NCBI RefSeq assembly: GCF_030063445.1
Contig: NZ_JASITD010000003.1
Location: forward strand, 124,001 to 188,000
Reading direction: 5' to 3'
Source: Hymenobacter sp. H14-R3
GTDB lineage: Bacteria > Bacteroidota > Bacteroidia > Cytophagales > Hymenobacteraceae
DNA length: 64,000 nt
Both the position numbers and the translations under genes were made by a program. Shown here in pieces: positions 1-7,276 of the stretch (the first letter of the stretch is position 1; the number at the start of each line of letters is the position of its first letter). The notes beneath the pieces are model-generated. The model saw only the letters and a list, made by a program, of their open reading frames with translations, did no database searches and had not been told where the DNA came from.

Positions 1-651
1 GGCTACGGCCGCCAGCGCGTGGGCTACGATAACTACACCTTCGGCGACCAGTACGGGGCCGATGGCACCTACACCGGTACCTCGGCCGAGAGCCTGGCCG
101 GCTTCCCGCCCGTGAACTACCTCACGGTGGGCGTGGGCGGCGTGCTCTACGCCGAGCAGTTCTGGCTCAGCGCCTCGGGCCAGCATCTCAACCGCCCCGA
201 TTTGGGCTTTACCACCCAAACCAGCCTGCCCCTGCGCCTGAGCGCCAATGCCGGCTACAAGCTCTTTATTCAGAAGCCGGCGGGCTACGGCGCGGGCGAG
301 CAGCGCGAAATCAGCCTCACGCCCACCGTGGGCTACACGCGGCAGGGCGGCTCGCAGCGCTCGGAGGCCGGCGCGTATCTGCTGGCCGACCCCGTGACGC
401 TGGGCGTGCTTTACCGCAACCTCGCCAGCCCCGATTTAGGAACTCAACACGTGGTGGCCGTGGTAGCCGGCATTGCGGTGGGCGACTTGCGCCTGGGCTA
501 CAGCTACGATGTGGGCGTGAGCCAATTAGCCAGCGACTTGGGCGGGGCGCACGAAATAACTTTCACCCTGCGTGCGTTTGACAAGCTGGAAAGCGCCTTT
601 CGTCGCCTCAAACGCCGCGATTATCCAATTTCTCCTTGTCCCAGCTTCTGA
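1..651 (+). CDS. PorP/SprF-like type IX secretion membrane protein (3' part)
   Basis: The reading frame is open from base 1 (G-Y-G-R-Q-R-V-G-Y-D-N-Y), so the gene starts upstream of the window and only about 216 C-terminal codons are present. The alternating hydrophobic/aromatic strands (for example GVGGVLYAEQFWLSAS, AVVAGIAVGDLRLGYSYDVG) are those of an outer-membrane beta-barrel, and the pattern fits the PorP/SprF family, which anchors secreted or surface adhesins of the type IX secretion system. The short Arg/Ser-rich tail after the last strand is unusual. The downstream neighbour is gldJ, another gliding/T9SS gene, which supports the call. The family assignment rests on pattern recognition. 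Confidence 0.8.
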   Translation, partial: GYGRQRVGYDNYTFGDQYGADGTYTGTSAESLAGFPPVNYLTVGVGGVLYAEQFWLSASGQHLNRPDLGFTTQTSLPLRLSANAGYKLFIQKPAGYGAGEQREISLTPTVGYTRQGGSQRSEAGAYLLADPVTLGVLYRNLASPDLGTQHVVAVVAGIAVGDLRLGYSYDVGVSQLASDLGGAHEITFTLRAFDKLESAFRRLKRRDYPISPCPSF

Positions 652-718
652 TTGTTTGTAATATTGCAACCAAATTGCTCGTCATAATCTATTAGCGCCA
701 TCGGCAAATTCCTCTGTT

Positions 719-1993
719 ATGAAATTCCCTAACTATTTGGGCCTGCTCGCGGCGGGCAGCCTGGCGCTGGCCAGCTGCAACAAAGGCGGCACCCCCACGG
801 CTACCAGCCCCGGCAAGGCGTCGTCAACGACTGGTATCGAGTACAATACCGACGAGGGCATGAAGGTGTCGGATTTCAAGAAAATCCCCACTGGCCCGGG
901 CCTCGTGTACATCGAGGGTGGCCGCACGGTGCTGGGCTCGCAGGAGGAAGACGTGACTAACACGCACGACAACATCGAGCGCACCGTTACCATCGCCTCG
1001 TTTTACATGGATGAGGCCGAGGTGGCCAACATTCACTGGCTGGAGTACCTGCACTACATGCGCAAAGACTCGTCGGAGGAAAAGTACAAGGCGGCCCTGC
1101 CCGACACCACGGTGTGGTCACGCGACCTGTCGTTCAACGACCCTTACGTGACTTACTACCTACGCTACCCTGGTTTCCGCTACTTCCCGGTAGTGGGCGT
1201 AAACTGGCTGCAGGCCGATGGCTTCTGCGCCTGGCGCACGGCCAAGGTAAACGAGAACCTGGCCAAAGGCGGCAGCAGCAAAAGCAGCGGCGGTGGCTTG
1301 TTCAAGAAGAAAAAGAAGAAGGGTGACACTGGCACCGCCGAAGGTGGTGCTGCTGCCGCCAACGCGGGCGCCCTGGCTGATGGCAAGGGTGGCGCGTCCA
1401 TCGAAAACGGCAACTCGCTGCCCAACTACCGCCTCCCCACCGAGGCTGAGTGGGAATACGCCGCCCAGGCCCTCGTTGGCACCCAGGAAGTGGGCAACGA
1501 GAACCAGGAAGAAAAGCGCATTTACCCGTGGGATGGCCGCTCGACCCGGAACCCCTACGGCAAAGAGCAGGGCAAATTCCTGGCTAACTTCAAGCGCGGC
1601 CGCGGCGACTACGCCGGCATCGCGGGTAGCCTGAACGATGGCGCCATGATTACCTCGGGCGTATACGACTACGCTCCCAACGATTACGGCCTCTACAACA
1701 TGGCCGGCAACGTAAACGAGTGGGTGCAGGACGTGTACCGGCCCCTCTCGTACCAGGACGTGGAAGACCTGAACCCCTTCCGCCGCAACGGCGTGGGTGA
1801 CGATGCCAGCAAATACGACAAAAAAGGCTACCAGAGCCTGATTGACGACCACGTGCGCGTGTACAAAGGCGGCTCGTGGCGCGATGTAGCCTACTACCTC
1901 TCGCCCGGCACCCGCCGCTTTATGGCCGAGGATTCCGCTACGTCTACCATCGGCTTCCGCTGCGCGATGATTAACGCCGGCACGAACAAATAA
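719..1993 (+). CDS. gldJ: Gliding motility / type IX secretion lipoprotein GldJ
   Basis: A 424-residue lipoprotein with a signal peptide ending in the lipobox LALASC (Cys20). The rest is an FGE/SUMF1 (formylglycine-generating-enzyme-like) fold: TGPGLVYIEGG near residue 60, FYMDEAEVAN near 96, VVGVNWLQA near 157, YRLPTEAEWEYA near 238, NVNEWVQDV near 337, GGSWRD near 382 and a terminal GFRCA. The order of these blocks matches GldJ, which is needed with GldK for the T9SS/gliding machinery; it is shorter than the Flavobacterium protein (about 560 aa). There is no gldL, gldM or gldN beside it, which argues for GldJ over GldK. Residues about 187-215 form a Lys-run and Gly/Ala-rich insert (LFKKKKKKGD) inside the domain. 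It follows a PorP-like gene by 67 bp. Confidence 0.88.
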   Translation: MKFPNYLGLLAAGSLALASCNKGGTPTATSPGKASSTTGIEYNTDEGMKVSDFKKIPTGPGLVYIEGGRTVLGSQEEDVTNTHDNIERTVTIASFYMDEAEVANIHWLEYLHYMRKDSSEEKYKAALPDTTVWSRDLSFNDPYVTYYLRYPGFRYFPVVGVNWLQADGFCAWRTAKVNENLAKGGSSKSSGGGLFKKKKKKGDTGTAEGGAAAANAGALADGKGGASIENGNSLPNYRLPTEAEWEYAAQALVGTQEVGNENQEEKRIYPWDGRSTRNPYGKEQGKFLANFKRGRGDYAGIAGSLNDGAMITSGVYDYAPNDYGLYNMAGNVNEWVQDVYRPLSYQDVEDLNPFRRNGVGDDASKYDKKGYQSLIDDHVRVYKGGSWRDVAYYLSPGTRRFMAEDSATSTIGFRCAMINAGTNK

Positions 1994-2215
1994 TAATCGC
2001 AGATTTAGACAGATTGCGCTGATTTCGCTGATTCAGACGTCTTCTTTGTGAGCAAAGGGCCATTCTTCGGAATGGCCCTTTTTTGTGGCTGGCATCGTAT
2101 CAGCAGCGCGTATTTTTTAGGCTATTCTTCAGTTAATCAATTATTTACTACTATTATGTAGCAAGCGCATTTTGAATGAGCAAAATCAACGTAATCTGTC
2201 TAAATCTGCGATTAT
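1993..2215. repeat. Inverted repeat pair enclosing the gldJ/comF convergent gap
   Basis: Bases 1993-2034 and the reverse complement of 2174-2215 match at 38 of 42 positions (core TCGCAGATTTAGACAGATT). The left arm begins at the last base of the gldJ stop codon, and the right arm contains the comF stop codon on the other strand. About 140 bp, including a terminator hairpin, lie between the arms. It resembles a dispersed palindromic or MITE-like element placed exactly between convergent genes. Confidence 0.85.
2054..2084 (+). terminator. Rho-independent terminator after gldJ
   Basis: A perfect 12-bp stem (AAAGGGCCATTC, TTCG loop, GAATGGCCCTTT) runs into a T tract. The TTCG tetraloop is very stable. 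Because the stem is flanked by A and T runs it may also terminate comF on the opposite strand. Confidence 0.9.
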
Positions 2216-2916
2216 GCGCTGGCGATAGTGGCGATGCTGATGGCGCGGGCGCCGGCGGCCAGCAGGGCGGCGCCGCAGGCTTCCAGGGTGGCGCCGGTGG
2301 TGAGCACGTCATCGACCAGCAGGATGTGGCGGCCGGCCACGGCGGTGGGGTCGGGCACCTCGAACACAGTGGCTACGTTTTGCCAACGCTCGGCGCGGCC
2401 TTTGCGGGTTTGGGAGGCGGTGTGCTCGGTGCGGCGCAGGGCATGGGCGGCGCTGGGGCAGGGCAAGGCGGCCGCCAGGCCCGTGGCGAAGGCTTCGGCT
2501 TGGTTGTAGCCGCGGCGGGCCAGCTTGCGGCGGTGCAGCGGCACCGGCACGATTAGGTCAAAGTTCAGGTCTAGGTCCGGGCCGGCGGCCAGTAGCTCGG
2601 CCCCGTAGAGCTGGCCCAGCGCGCTACCCACCTGGCTCTGGCCTTGGTACTTAAGCTGGTGCAGCAACTGCTGCACCCGGCCGTGGCGCACAAAATGCAG
2701 GTAGCTAAGCACTTGCTGCACGGGCAGCTTGCCCCAGAAGCGCCGGGCCAGCGGGTTGGCCTCGGGCGGCAGCAGGTGGTAGTCGGTATAGGGCAGTTCG
2801 GCGCGGCAAGTAGTGCAGAGGTTGGCCTCGCCGGCCACCAGCGGCGCGCGGCAGGCCAGGCAGGGGCGCGGGAAAAACAGGGCCGCCAGGTCGGCCAGAA
2901 GCGGGCGCAGTATCAT
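2212..2916 (-). CDS. comF: ComF family phosphoribosyltransferase-like protein
   Basis: 234 residues from the ATG chosen here; an upstream in-frame TTG at 2961 is less likely because family members begin just before the hydrophobic LLADLAALFFP segment. An N-terminal zinc site is formed by Cys19, Cys22, Cys34 and Cys37. LKYQG at 88-92 and the PRPP-binding loop VDDVLTTGAT at 201-210 are the hallmarks of ComF/amidophosphoribosyltransferase-like proteins. ComF acts in the cytoplasm in uptake of transforming DNA or fork restart; the substrate of the transferase fold is unsettled. It converges on gldJ. The 46 bp between its possible TTG start and the next gene are AT-rich with repeated TTAATT words. 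Confidence 0.9.
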   Translation of the reverse strand: MILRPLLADLAALFFPRPCLACRAPLVAGEANLCTTCRAELPYTDYHLLPPEANPLARRFWGKLPVQQVLSYLHFVRHGRVQQLLHQLKYQGQSQVGSALGQLYGAELLAAGPDLDLNFDLIVPVPLHRRKLARRGYNQAEAFATGLAAALPCPSAAHALRRTEHTASQTRKGRAERWQNVATVFEVPDPTAVAGRHILLVDDVLTTGATLEACGAALLAAGARAISIATIASA

Positions 2917-3007
2917 TTCGGGAGCGAAGCGGTTGTGATCCGTAAGTTCGCCCCAAAGCAACGATTGCTAATTTTTAATTTTGAATTCTTAATTCCTAAT
3001 TCTTCCC

Positions 3008-3406
3008 GTGTCTCTAACCACCGACTTCAACGACTACCGCGAGCGCATGAACGAGCGCGTGCTCTCGTACGATAACAAGGTTATCAAGCGCTTCTTCAAC
3101 CTCGATACCAACACGTACGCCGCCGGGGCTATCGACGTCAAAACCAAGGAGATGCTGGGCCTGGCCTGCTCGCTGGTGCTGCGCTGCGACGACTGCGTGA
3201 AGTACCACCTCGGCAAGTGCCAGGAAGAAGGCCTCAGCGACGAGGAAGTATTCGAAGTGTTCTCGATTGCCAACCTCATTGGGGGCAGCATCGTGATTCC
3301 GCACTTTCGCCGCGCCGTGGAGTACTGGGAAGTGCTGCGCGCCGAAGCAGCCCTCGCCGGCCCCACCGGCCACAAATCGGCCCCCAACCCGCCCCATGAA
3401 CACTAA
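3008..3406 (+). CDS. Carboxymuconolactone decarboxylase / AhpD-like protein
   Basis: 132 residues, with a GTG start (an internal ATG lies 13 codons on). The AhpD-type redox motif is C60-D-D-C63 followed by H67 (CDDCVKYH), as in alkylhydroperoxidase-like members of the CMD family. The helical context EMLGLACSLVLRC before it and EVFSIANLIGGSIVIPHFRRAVEYW after it are typical. It probably acts as a cytoplasmic thiol peroxidase or disulfide reductase. The next gene overlaps its 3' end by 11 bp, so the two are likely cotranscribed and translationally coupled. Confidence 0.88.
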   Translation: MSLTTDFNDYRERMNERVLSYDNKVIKRFFNLDTNTYAAGAIDVKTKEMLGLACSLVLRCDDCVKYHLGKCQEEGLSDEEVFEVFSIANLIGGSIVIPHFRRAVEYWEVLRAEAALAGPTGHKSAPNPPHEH

Positions 3407-3773
3407 CGATACCCCCGCCCCCCACGAGAGCGAAGCCGACTTCAACCGCCGCTGGGACGAGCTGCTGGCCTCAATGGCCGAGCGCTTCGAGCGGCGGCCC
3501 GACCTCAATGCGCTGCTACTGCTCATTGGGGTGCAGGAGCTGGGCCAGGGCGTGGCCGCTTTTACCAAAGAGCAGAAGCAGGACCTTATGCACATTGCCA
3601 CCTGCAAGTTGTTCAGCCTCAGCGGCCACTACGAGCTGGCGCACGTAGACGAGGAAGGCTGGCCGCATTATAAGCTGGTGAACCCCGTGCCCTTTGCCAA
3701 CCTCAAGGAGCAGGAGCGCATGCTGAAATGGCACATGCTGGAGTATTTCGACGCGCTGGATGACGAGCAGTAA
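3396..3773 (+). CDS. Conserved hypothetical protein, coupled to the AhpD-like gene
   Basis: A 125-residue acidic, soluble, mostly helical protein with no signal peptide or membrane segment. Visible blocks are LNALLLLIGVQELGQG and KQDLMHIATCKLFSLSGHY, followed by an aromatic-rich segment (EEGWPHYKLVNPVPF) and a helical C-terminus (RMLKWHMLEYFDAL). It starts inside the end of the preceding CMD gene, so it is expected to be made with it. I do not recognise a named function; the coupling suggests a partner or accessory of the AhpD-like enzyme. Confidence 0.8.
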   Translation: MNTNDTPAPHESEADFNRRWDELLASMAERFERRPDLNALLLLIGVQELGQGVAAFTKEQKQDLMHIATCKLFSLSGHYELAHVDEEGWPHYKLVNPVPFANLKEQERMLKWHMLEYFDALDDEQ

Positions 3774-3808
3774 GTAATTGTCATTAAGCATTTTACGCTT
3801 ATCTGGTT

Positions 3809-4582
3809 TTGAAAATCGTTTCGTATAACCTGAATGGCCTGCGCTCGGCGCTGGGCAAGGGGCTGCTCGATTGGGTGGCCACTACCCAGCCCGATGTGCT
3901 GTGCGTGCAGGAAATAAAGGCCGGCACCGCCGCGCTCGACGTGAGTGGCCTAGCCGCGCTGGGCTACCACGCCTACCTGCACCCCGCCCAAAAGCCCGGC
4001 TACAGCGGCGTGGCCACCTTCAGCCGCGTCAAGCCGCTGGCCGTGGTAACGGGCTGCGGCAATGCGCTTTATGATGCCGAAGGGCGCGTGCTGCGCCTCG
4101 ATTTTGCGGGCGTGTCGGTGCTGAATACCTACATGCCCTCGGGCACCAGCGGCGAGGTGCGCCAGGCGTTTAAGGTGGCGTGGCTGCACTGGTTTCGGGA
4201 TTACGTGGCCGGGCTGCGGCACGATGCGGCCGTGCCGCCGCTCGTGATTGGCGGCGACTTCAACTGCTGCCAAACGCCCCTCGACCTGCACAACCCCAAG
4301 GCCAACCAAAACAGCCCCGGCTACACGCCCGAGGAGCGCCAGTGGTTTCGGGATATGCTGGCCGATGGCTACGCCGACTCGTTTCGGCAGCTGCACCCCG
4401 AGGCCCCGGGCCACTACTCGTGGTGGAGCTACCGGGCCGGCTCGCGGGCCCGCAACGTGGGCTGGCGCCTCGACCACCTGCTACTCGACCAGGCGCTGCT
4501 GCCCCGCCTGCGCGGGGCCGGCCTCTGGCCCGATGCCGTGCACTCGGACCACTGCCCCGCCTGGGTCGAGCTGGCCGACTAG
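3809..4582 (+). CDS. xth: Exodeoxyribonuclease III (AP endonuclease family)
   Basis: 257 residues from a TTG start (L/M-K-I-V-S-Y-N-L-N-G), with no better start nearby. Endonuclease/exonuclease/phosphatase motifs are present: SYNLNGLRS with the metal-binding Asn, VQEIKA with catalytic Glu35, the GGDFNC block, RLDHLL, and the terminal SDHCPAWVEL with the catalytic Asp-His pair. It acts in base excision repair, cleaving 5' to abasic sites and removing 3' blocks. Length agrees with the bacterial family. It converges on the T9SS protein gene beyond a strong hairpin. Confidence 0.93.
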   Translation: MKIVSYNLNGLRSALGKGLLDWVATTQPDVLCVQEIKAGTAALDVSGLAALGYHAYLHPAQKPGYSGVATFSRVKPLAVVTGCGNALYDAEGRVLRLDFAGVSVLNTYMPSGTSGEVRQAFKVAWLHWFRDYVAGLRHDAAVPPLVIGGDFNCCQTPLDLHNPKANQNSPGYTPEERQWFRDMLADGYADSFRQLHPEAPGHYSWWSYRAGSRARNVGWRLDHLLLDQALLPRLRGAGLWPDAVHSDHCPAWVELAD

Positions 4583-4619
4583 CCGGTTCGGCCTACCAGC
4601 GCCCGCTGCAACAACGCTC

Positions 4620-4680
4620 AAAAGGTAAAGAAAAAGGCCCCGTTGCTCTGGTAGCAGCGGGGCCTTCTTCTTTACCTTTT
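4620..4680. terminator. Bidirectional terminator hairpin
   Basis: A long stem consists of an outer AAAAGGTAAAGA/TCTTTACCTTTT duplex and an inner GGCCCCG/CGGGGCC duplex around a short loop. It lies between convergent xth and the T9SS-protein gene and has A/T runs on both sides, so it can stop transcription from either direction. Confidence 0.85.
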
Positions 4681-4741
4681 GCAGAAACTCACTCGGCGAA
4701 AGTGGGTGTTATATTCAGTATGGCTTTAGTCCAATTTCTTG

Positions 4742-6964
4742 TTAATTAGCTACTTGCAGGCGCTGGGTCGAGAGCGACTGCCCCGTGGCATCGCGCAGCA
4801 CCACGTGGTAGACGCCGGTAGCCAGCCCGGTGGTCGAAACCGTGAGCGGGGCGGCGGCGCCTTCGCTGCTCACCACGCGGGTGCTCAGCAGTTGGCCCAT
4901 GGTCGAGTACACGCTCACCGAGTAGCCGGCGCTCAGGTCGGCCGTGGCGCTGATGGTTACTTGCTGGGTGCCCGCTGTAGCGGGGTTGGGGTAGATGCTG
5001 AAGCTGGTTTTTACGAGGCCAGCGGCCAGCACGGCCACGGGTGAGAGGTGGGCCGTGCCATCGGCGTCGAGCTGGCGCAGGCGGTAGTACAGGGTTGCCG
5101 TTTGCAGGGCCGCGCCATTATCGGGCAGCGAGTAGCTGCGGGGGGTGGTGCTGCTACCAGCGGCGGCCACCTGGCCCACGGCTACAAAGCCATCAATCGG
5201 GTTGGCTGAGCGCTCTACTACAAAGCTGGCGCTGTTCACTTCGCTGGCCGTAGCCCAGGTAACCAGGGCGGCCCCGGTGCTAGCCACGCGGCGCACGGCA
5301 AAGCTGGTGAGCGATACGGGCAGCGGGCCGGCGGGGTTGATGATGTTAATCTGGCCGTTGGAGTCGTCGGCGAAAGCATAATACACGTCCGTGTTAGAGG
5401 CAACTGACAATAAGTTGGTCAACGTGATACCTACTTTGTAAAAGTCCTGCGTCGTGTTAAAGCTTACCGTACGGCGGCCATCGGGCAGCAAGTTGAGCGA
5501 GAGTAGCGAAGAACCCCTTGCCGTTTCTAGAACCGTACCATCTACCTTATAGGTAGTTATGGTTGCATTATTAAGCAGGTTAACGTCCAGTAGGCTGCTG
5601 TTACCAATTACTACCCCAGCACGGTTGCCAGCGCGGCCAGGTGGGTCGGCTACGTTGGCCCCAGCCCCGTTCAAATCGAGGCGCAACGTGGTAGAGCTAC
5701 CTACTCCAACGAGAGTGTTAATGGTAGCAGCCGAGTTATTATCTGAACCAGCAGCATTTTCCGGTTTCGTCACGCCACACGAGAGGGCACACAATATACC
5801 ATTCTGGCTAGTTTTATATCTACCGGTACCATCATCAAAATTAGATAATACTCTAGGTATCACCGTAGTAGAAGCCACACCTAAGCCGTAGTATAACTGC
5901 ATATTATCCAGTACTGTAACGGTACCAGTCCGCTCTATCGACACGAATGAGAAAGGCTTTGTAGCTTGAAAGCTTACCAAGGAGCGGCCATCCGGCAACA
6001 AGTTCAGACCCAGCAGCGCCGACAAAGACGAAGACTCCAACTCGATGCCATCCGCATCATACGTTTTCAGTACCATACCACTATTCAGCAGGCCTACGTC
6101 GAGCAGATTGTTAGCATTGCCTACCACAAAGCCGGCCTTGTATGTGCCAGGGGCAGTGCCATCCAACTTTACTTTAAGTTGCGCTGAGCAATTGACCGTA
6201 GCAAGGCTAGCCATAGTAGCAAAGTTGTTAAGGTCTGCATCTACCGTCCGTTCGGCATTTTGAATAGCTGCTGCGCATCCGGTTACGGTTTGGGTACCCG
6301 CTCCAACCCGCGAAATGTAGCCGGCTACCGTCCGCGACTGATTAGCCGCAATACCGTAGGCGTACTTGATATCTATAGATGAGCCTAAGTTCAAGACTGA
6401 ACCGAACTCCATCTCAACCTGGTCGAAATCCTTGCCAATAGTTGTAATAAGCTCCAACTGCATTGGCTGACCAGTATCGGCTAGTAACTTGAGTTGTGCT
6501 GCGCTTGCTGATACTGTTCCGCTATTCAGTGCATCATTTGGTGTTTTGGAAGTACTTAAGTACGTTCGTATCGTAACTGCACCTAATGCCTGCAGGCCTA
6601 AAATTGTGCTGCCATTGGCAAGCAACATGCCTGCGCGATAACCACCCGTGGCGATGTCGCTTAGTTGCAGCCGCACCTTGGTTACACCTACTAGCGGCAC
6701 TGGCACACGTACTGCTAGTGACAGGTTGGCGATACTACTCGTAGTGCCCAGTTGTAACCCTACTGTATTCGAGCAGCCGAAAATGGGAACACACGTTTGA
6801 GCTAATACTGGAGTTCCTTTCGAATACAATACGGTTTCTGTCGAAGTCTGGGCCTGCACCCGGGCTACCAGCAGCAGCAATACCAACGTGAATACCAGGA
6901 AAGCCGTCCGCCGCAACTCCGTTCCCGTTGCGCGGGCATTTTTGATTATTTCAAGAAGAAGCAT
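4742..6964 (-). CDS. Large secreted protein with internal repeats and type A T9SS sorting domain
   Basis: 740 residues. A long N-region precedes a strongly hydrophobic segment (FLVFTLVLLLLVARVQAQ), giving Sec export. Three diverged repeats of about 170-200 residues follow, each with a LLDVxLL(N)-type block and, in the last two, LNLLPDGR followed by (V)SF. After these comes the segment LPVSLTSFAVRR...LVTWATASEVNSASFVVERS, common before sorting domains, and a C-terminal domain with SIYPNPA, GQLLSTR and GLATGVYHVVL that directs type IX export and surface attachment. No catalytic motif is visible, so an adhesive or structural surface role is inferred. The repeat-region DNA is visibly less GC-rich than neighbouring genes. 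Confidence 0.85.
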   Translation of the reverse strand: MLLLEIIKNARATGTELRRTAFLVFTLVLLLLVARVQAQTSTETVLYSKGTPVLAQTCVPIFGCSNTVGLQLGTTSSIANLSLAVRVPVPLVGVTKVRLQLSDIATGGYRAGMLLANGSTILGLQALGAVTIRTYLSTSKTPNDALNSGTVSASAAQLKLLADTGQPMQLELITTIGKDFDQVEMEFGSVLNLGSSIDIKYAYGIAANQSRTVAGYISRVGAGTQTVTGCAAAIQNAERTVDADLNNFATMASLATVNCSAQLKVKLDGTAPGTYKAGFVVGNANNLLDVGLLNSGMVLKTYDADGIELESSSLSALLGLNLLPDGRSLVSFQATKPFSFVSIERTGTVTVLDNMQLYYGLGVASTTVIPRVLSNFDDGTGRYKTSQNGILCALSCGVTKPENAAGSDNNSAATINTLVGVGSSTTLRLDLNGAGANVADPPGRAGNRAGVVIGNSSLLDVNLLNNATITTYKVDGTVLETARGSSLLSLNLLPDGRRTVSFNTTQDFYKVGITLTNLLSVASNTDVYYAFADDSNGQINIINPAGPLPVSLTSFAVRRVASTGAALVTWATASEVNSASFVVERSANPIDGFVAVGQVAAAGSSTTPRSYSLPDNGAALQTATLYYRLRQLDADGTAHLSPVAVLAAGLVKTSFSIYPNPATAGTQQVTISATADLSAGYSVSVYSTMGQLLSTRVVSSEGAAAPLTVSTTGLATGVYHVVLRDATGQSLSTQRLQVAN

Positions 6965-7276
6965 GATGCCGAGGAGTAAAGGTTGGACATGACCCTATTC
7001 TCCCAATTAGTCGGCCAATTTTATAAATTGCTGATTATTAGTAAAATATATTAATTTATATTTTACGTGTTTCTCCCAAAAAAGAATTGGTTTCTCATAA
7101 AAACAAGAATCCAACCTTCTTTTTTCACCGTAATTAGTACAAGTATGATATTTACCTCGGAATTTTACACAAATTTTATTGAACGGACAGAATTTGCTAC
7201 TTTATAATTTTACCACTAATTTTTTGCTCTTTCTTCCGCCAGCAATTGCTATTGCCAGCTCTAGCCTTCTTTATTC
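6965..7276. other. AT-rich divergent intergenic region
   Basis: A 312-bp gap between the divergently transcribed T9SS protein and the sigma-54 activator. It is strongly AT-rich (runs such as TAAAATATATTAATTTATATTTTACG near 7040 and TTTATAATTTTACC near 7201), the most AT-rich stretch of the window. It should hold both promoters. I did not find an exact TAnnTTTG or a clear -24/-12 element in it. Confidence 0.6.

Noticed and set aside
719-1993. Alternative call of GldK/PorK for the FGE-like lipoprotein
   Set aside because: No gldL/gldM/gldN genes follow and the block order matches GldJ better.
6965-7276. Replication origin or phage attachment site in the AT-rich gap
   Set aside because: No DnaA-box cluster, direct repeats or integrase was seen; promoters of two divergent genes explain the AT richness.
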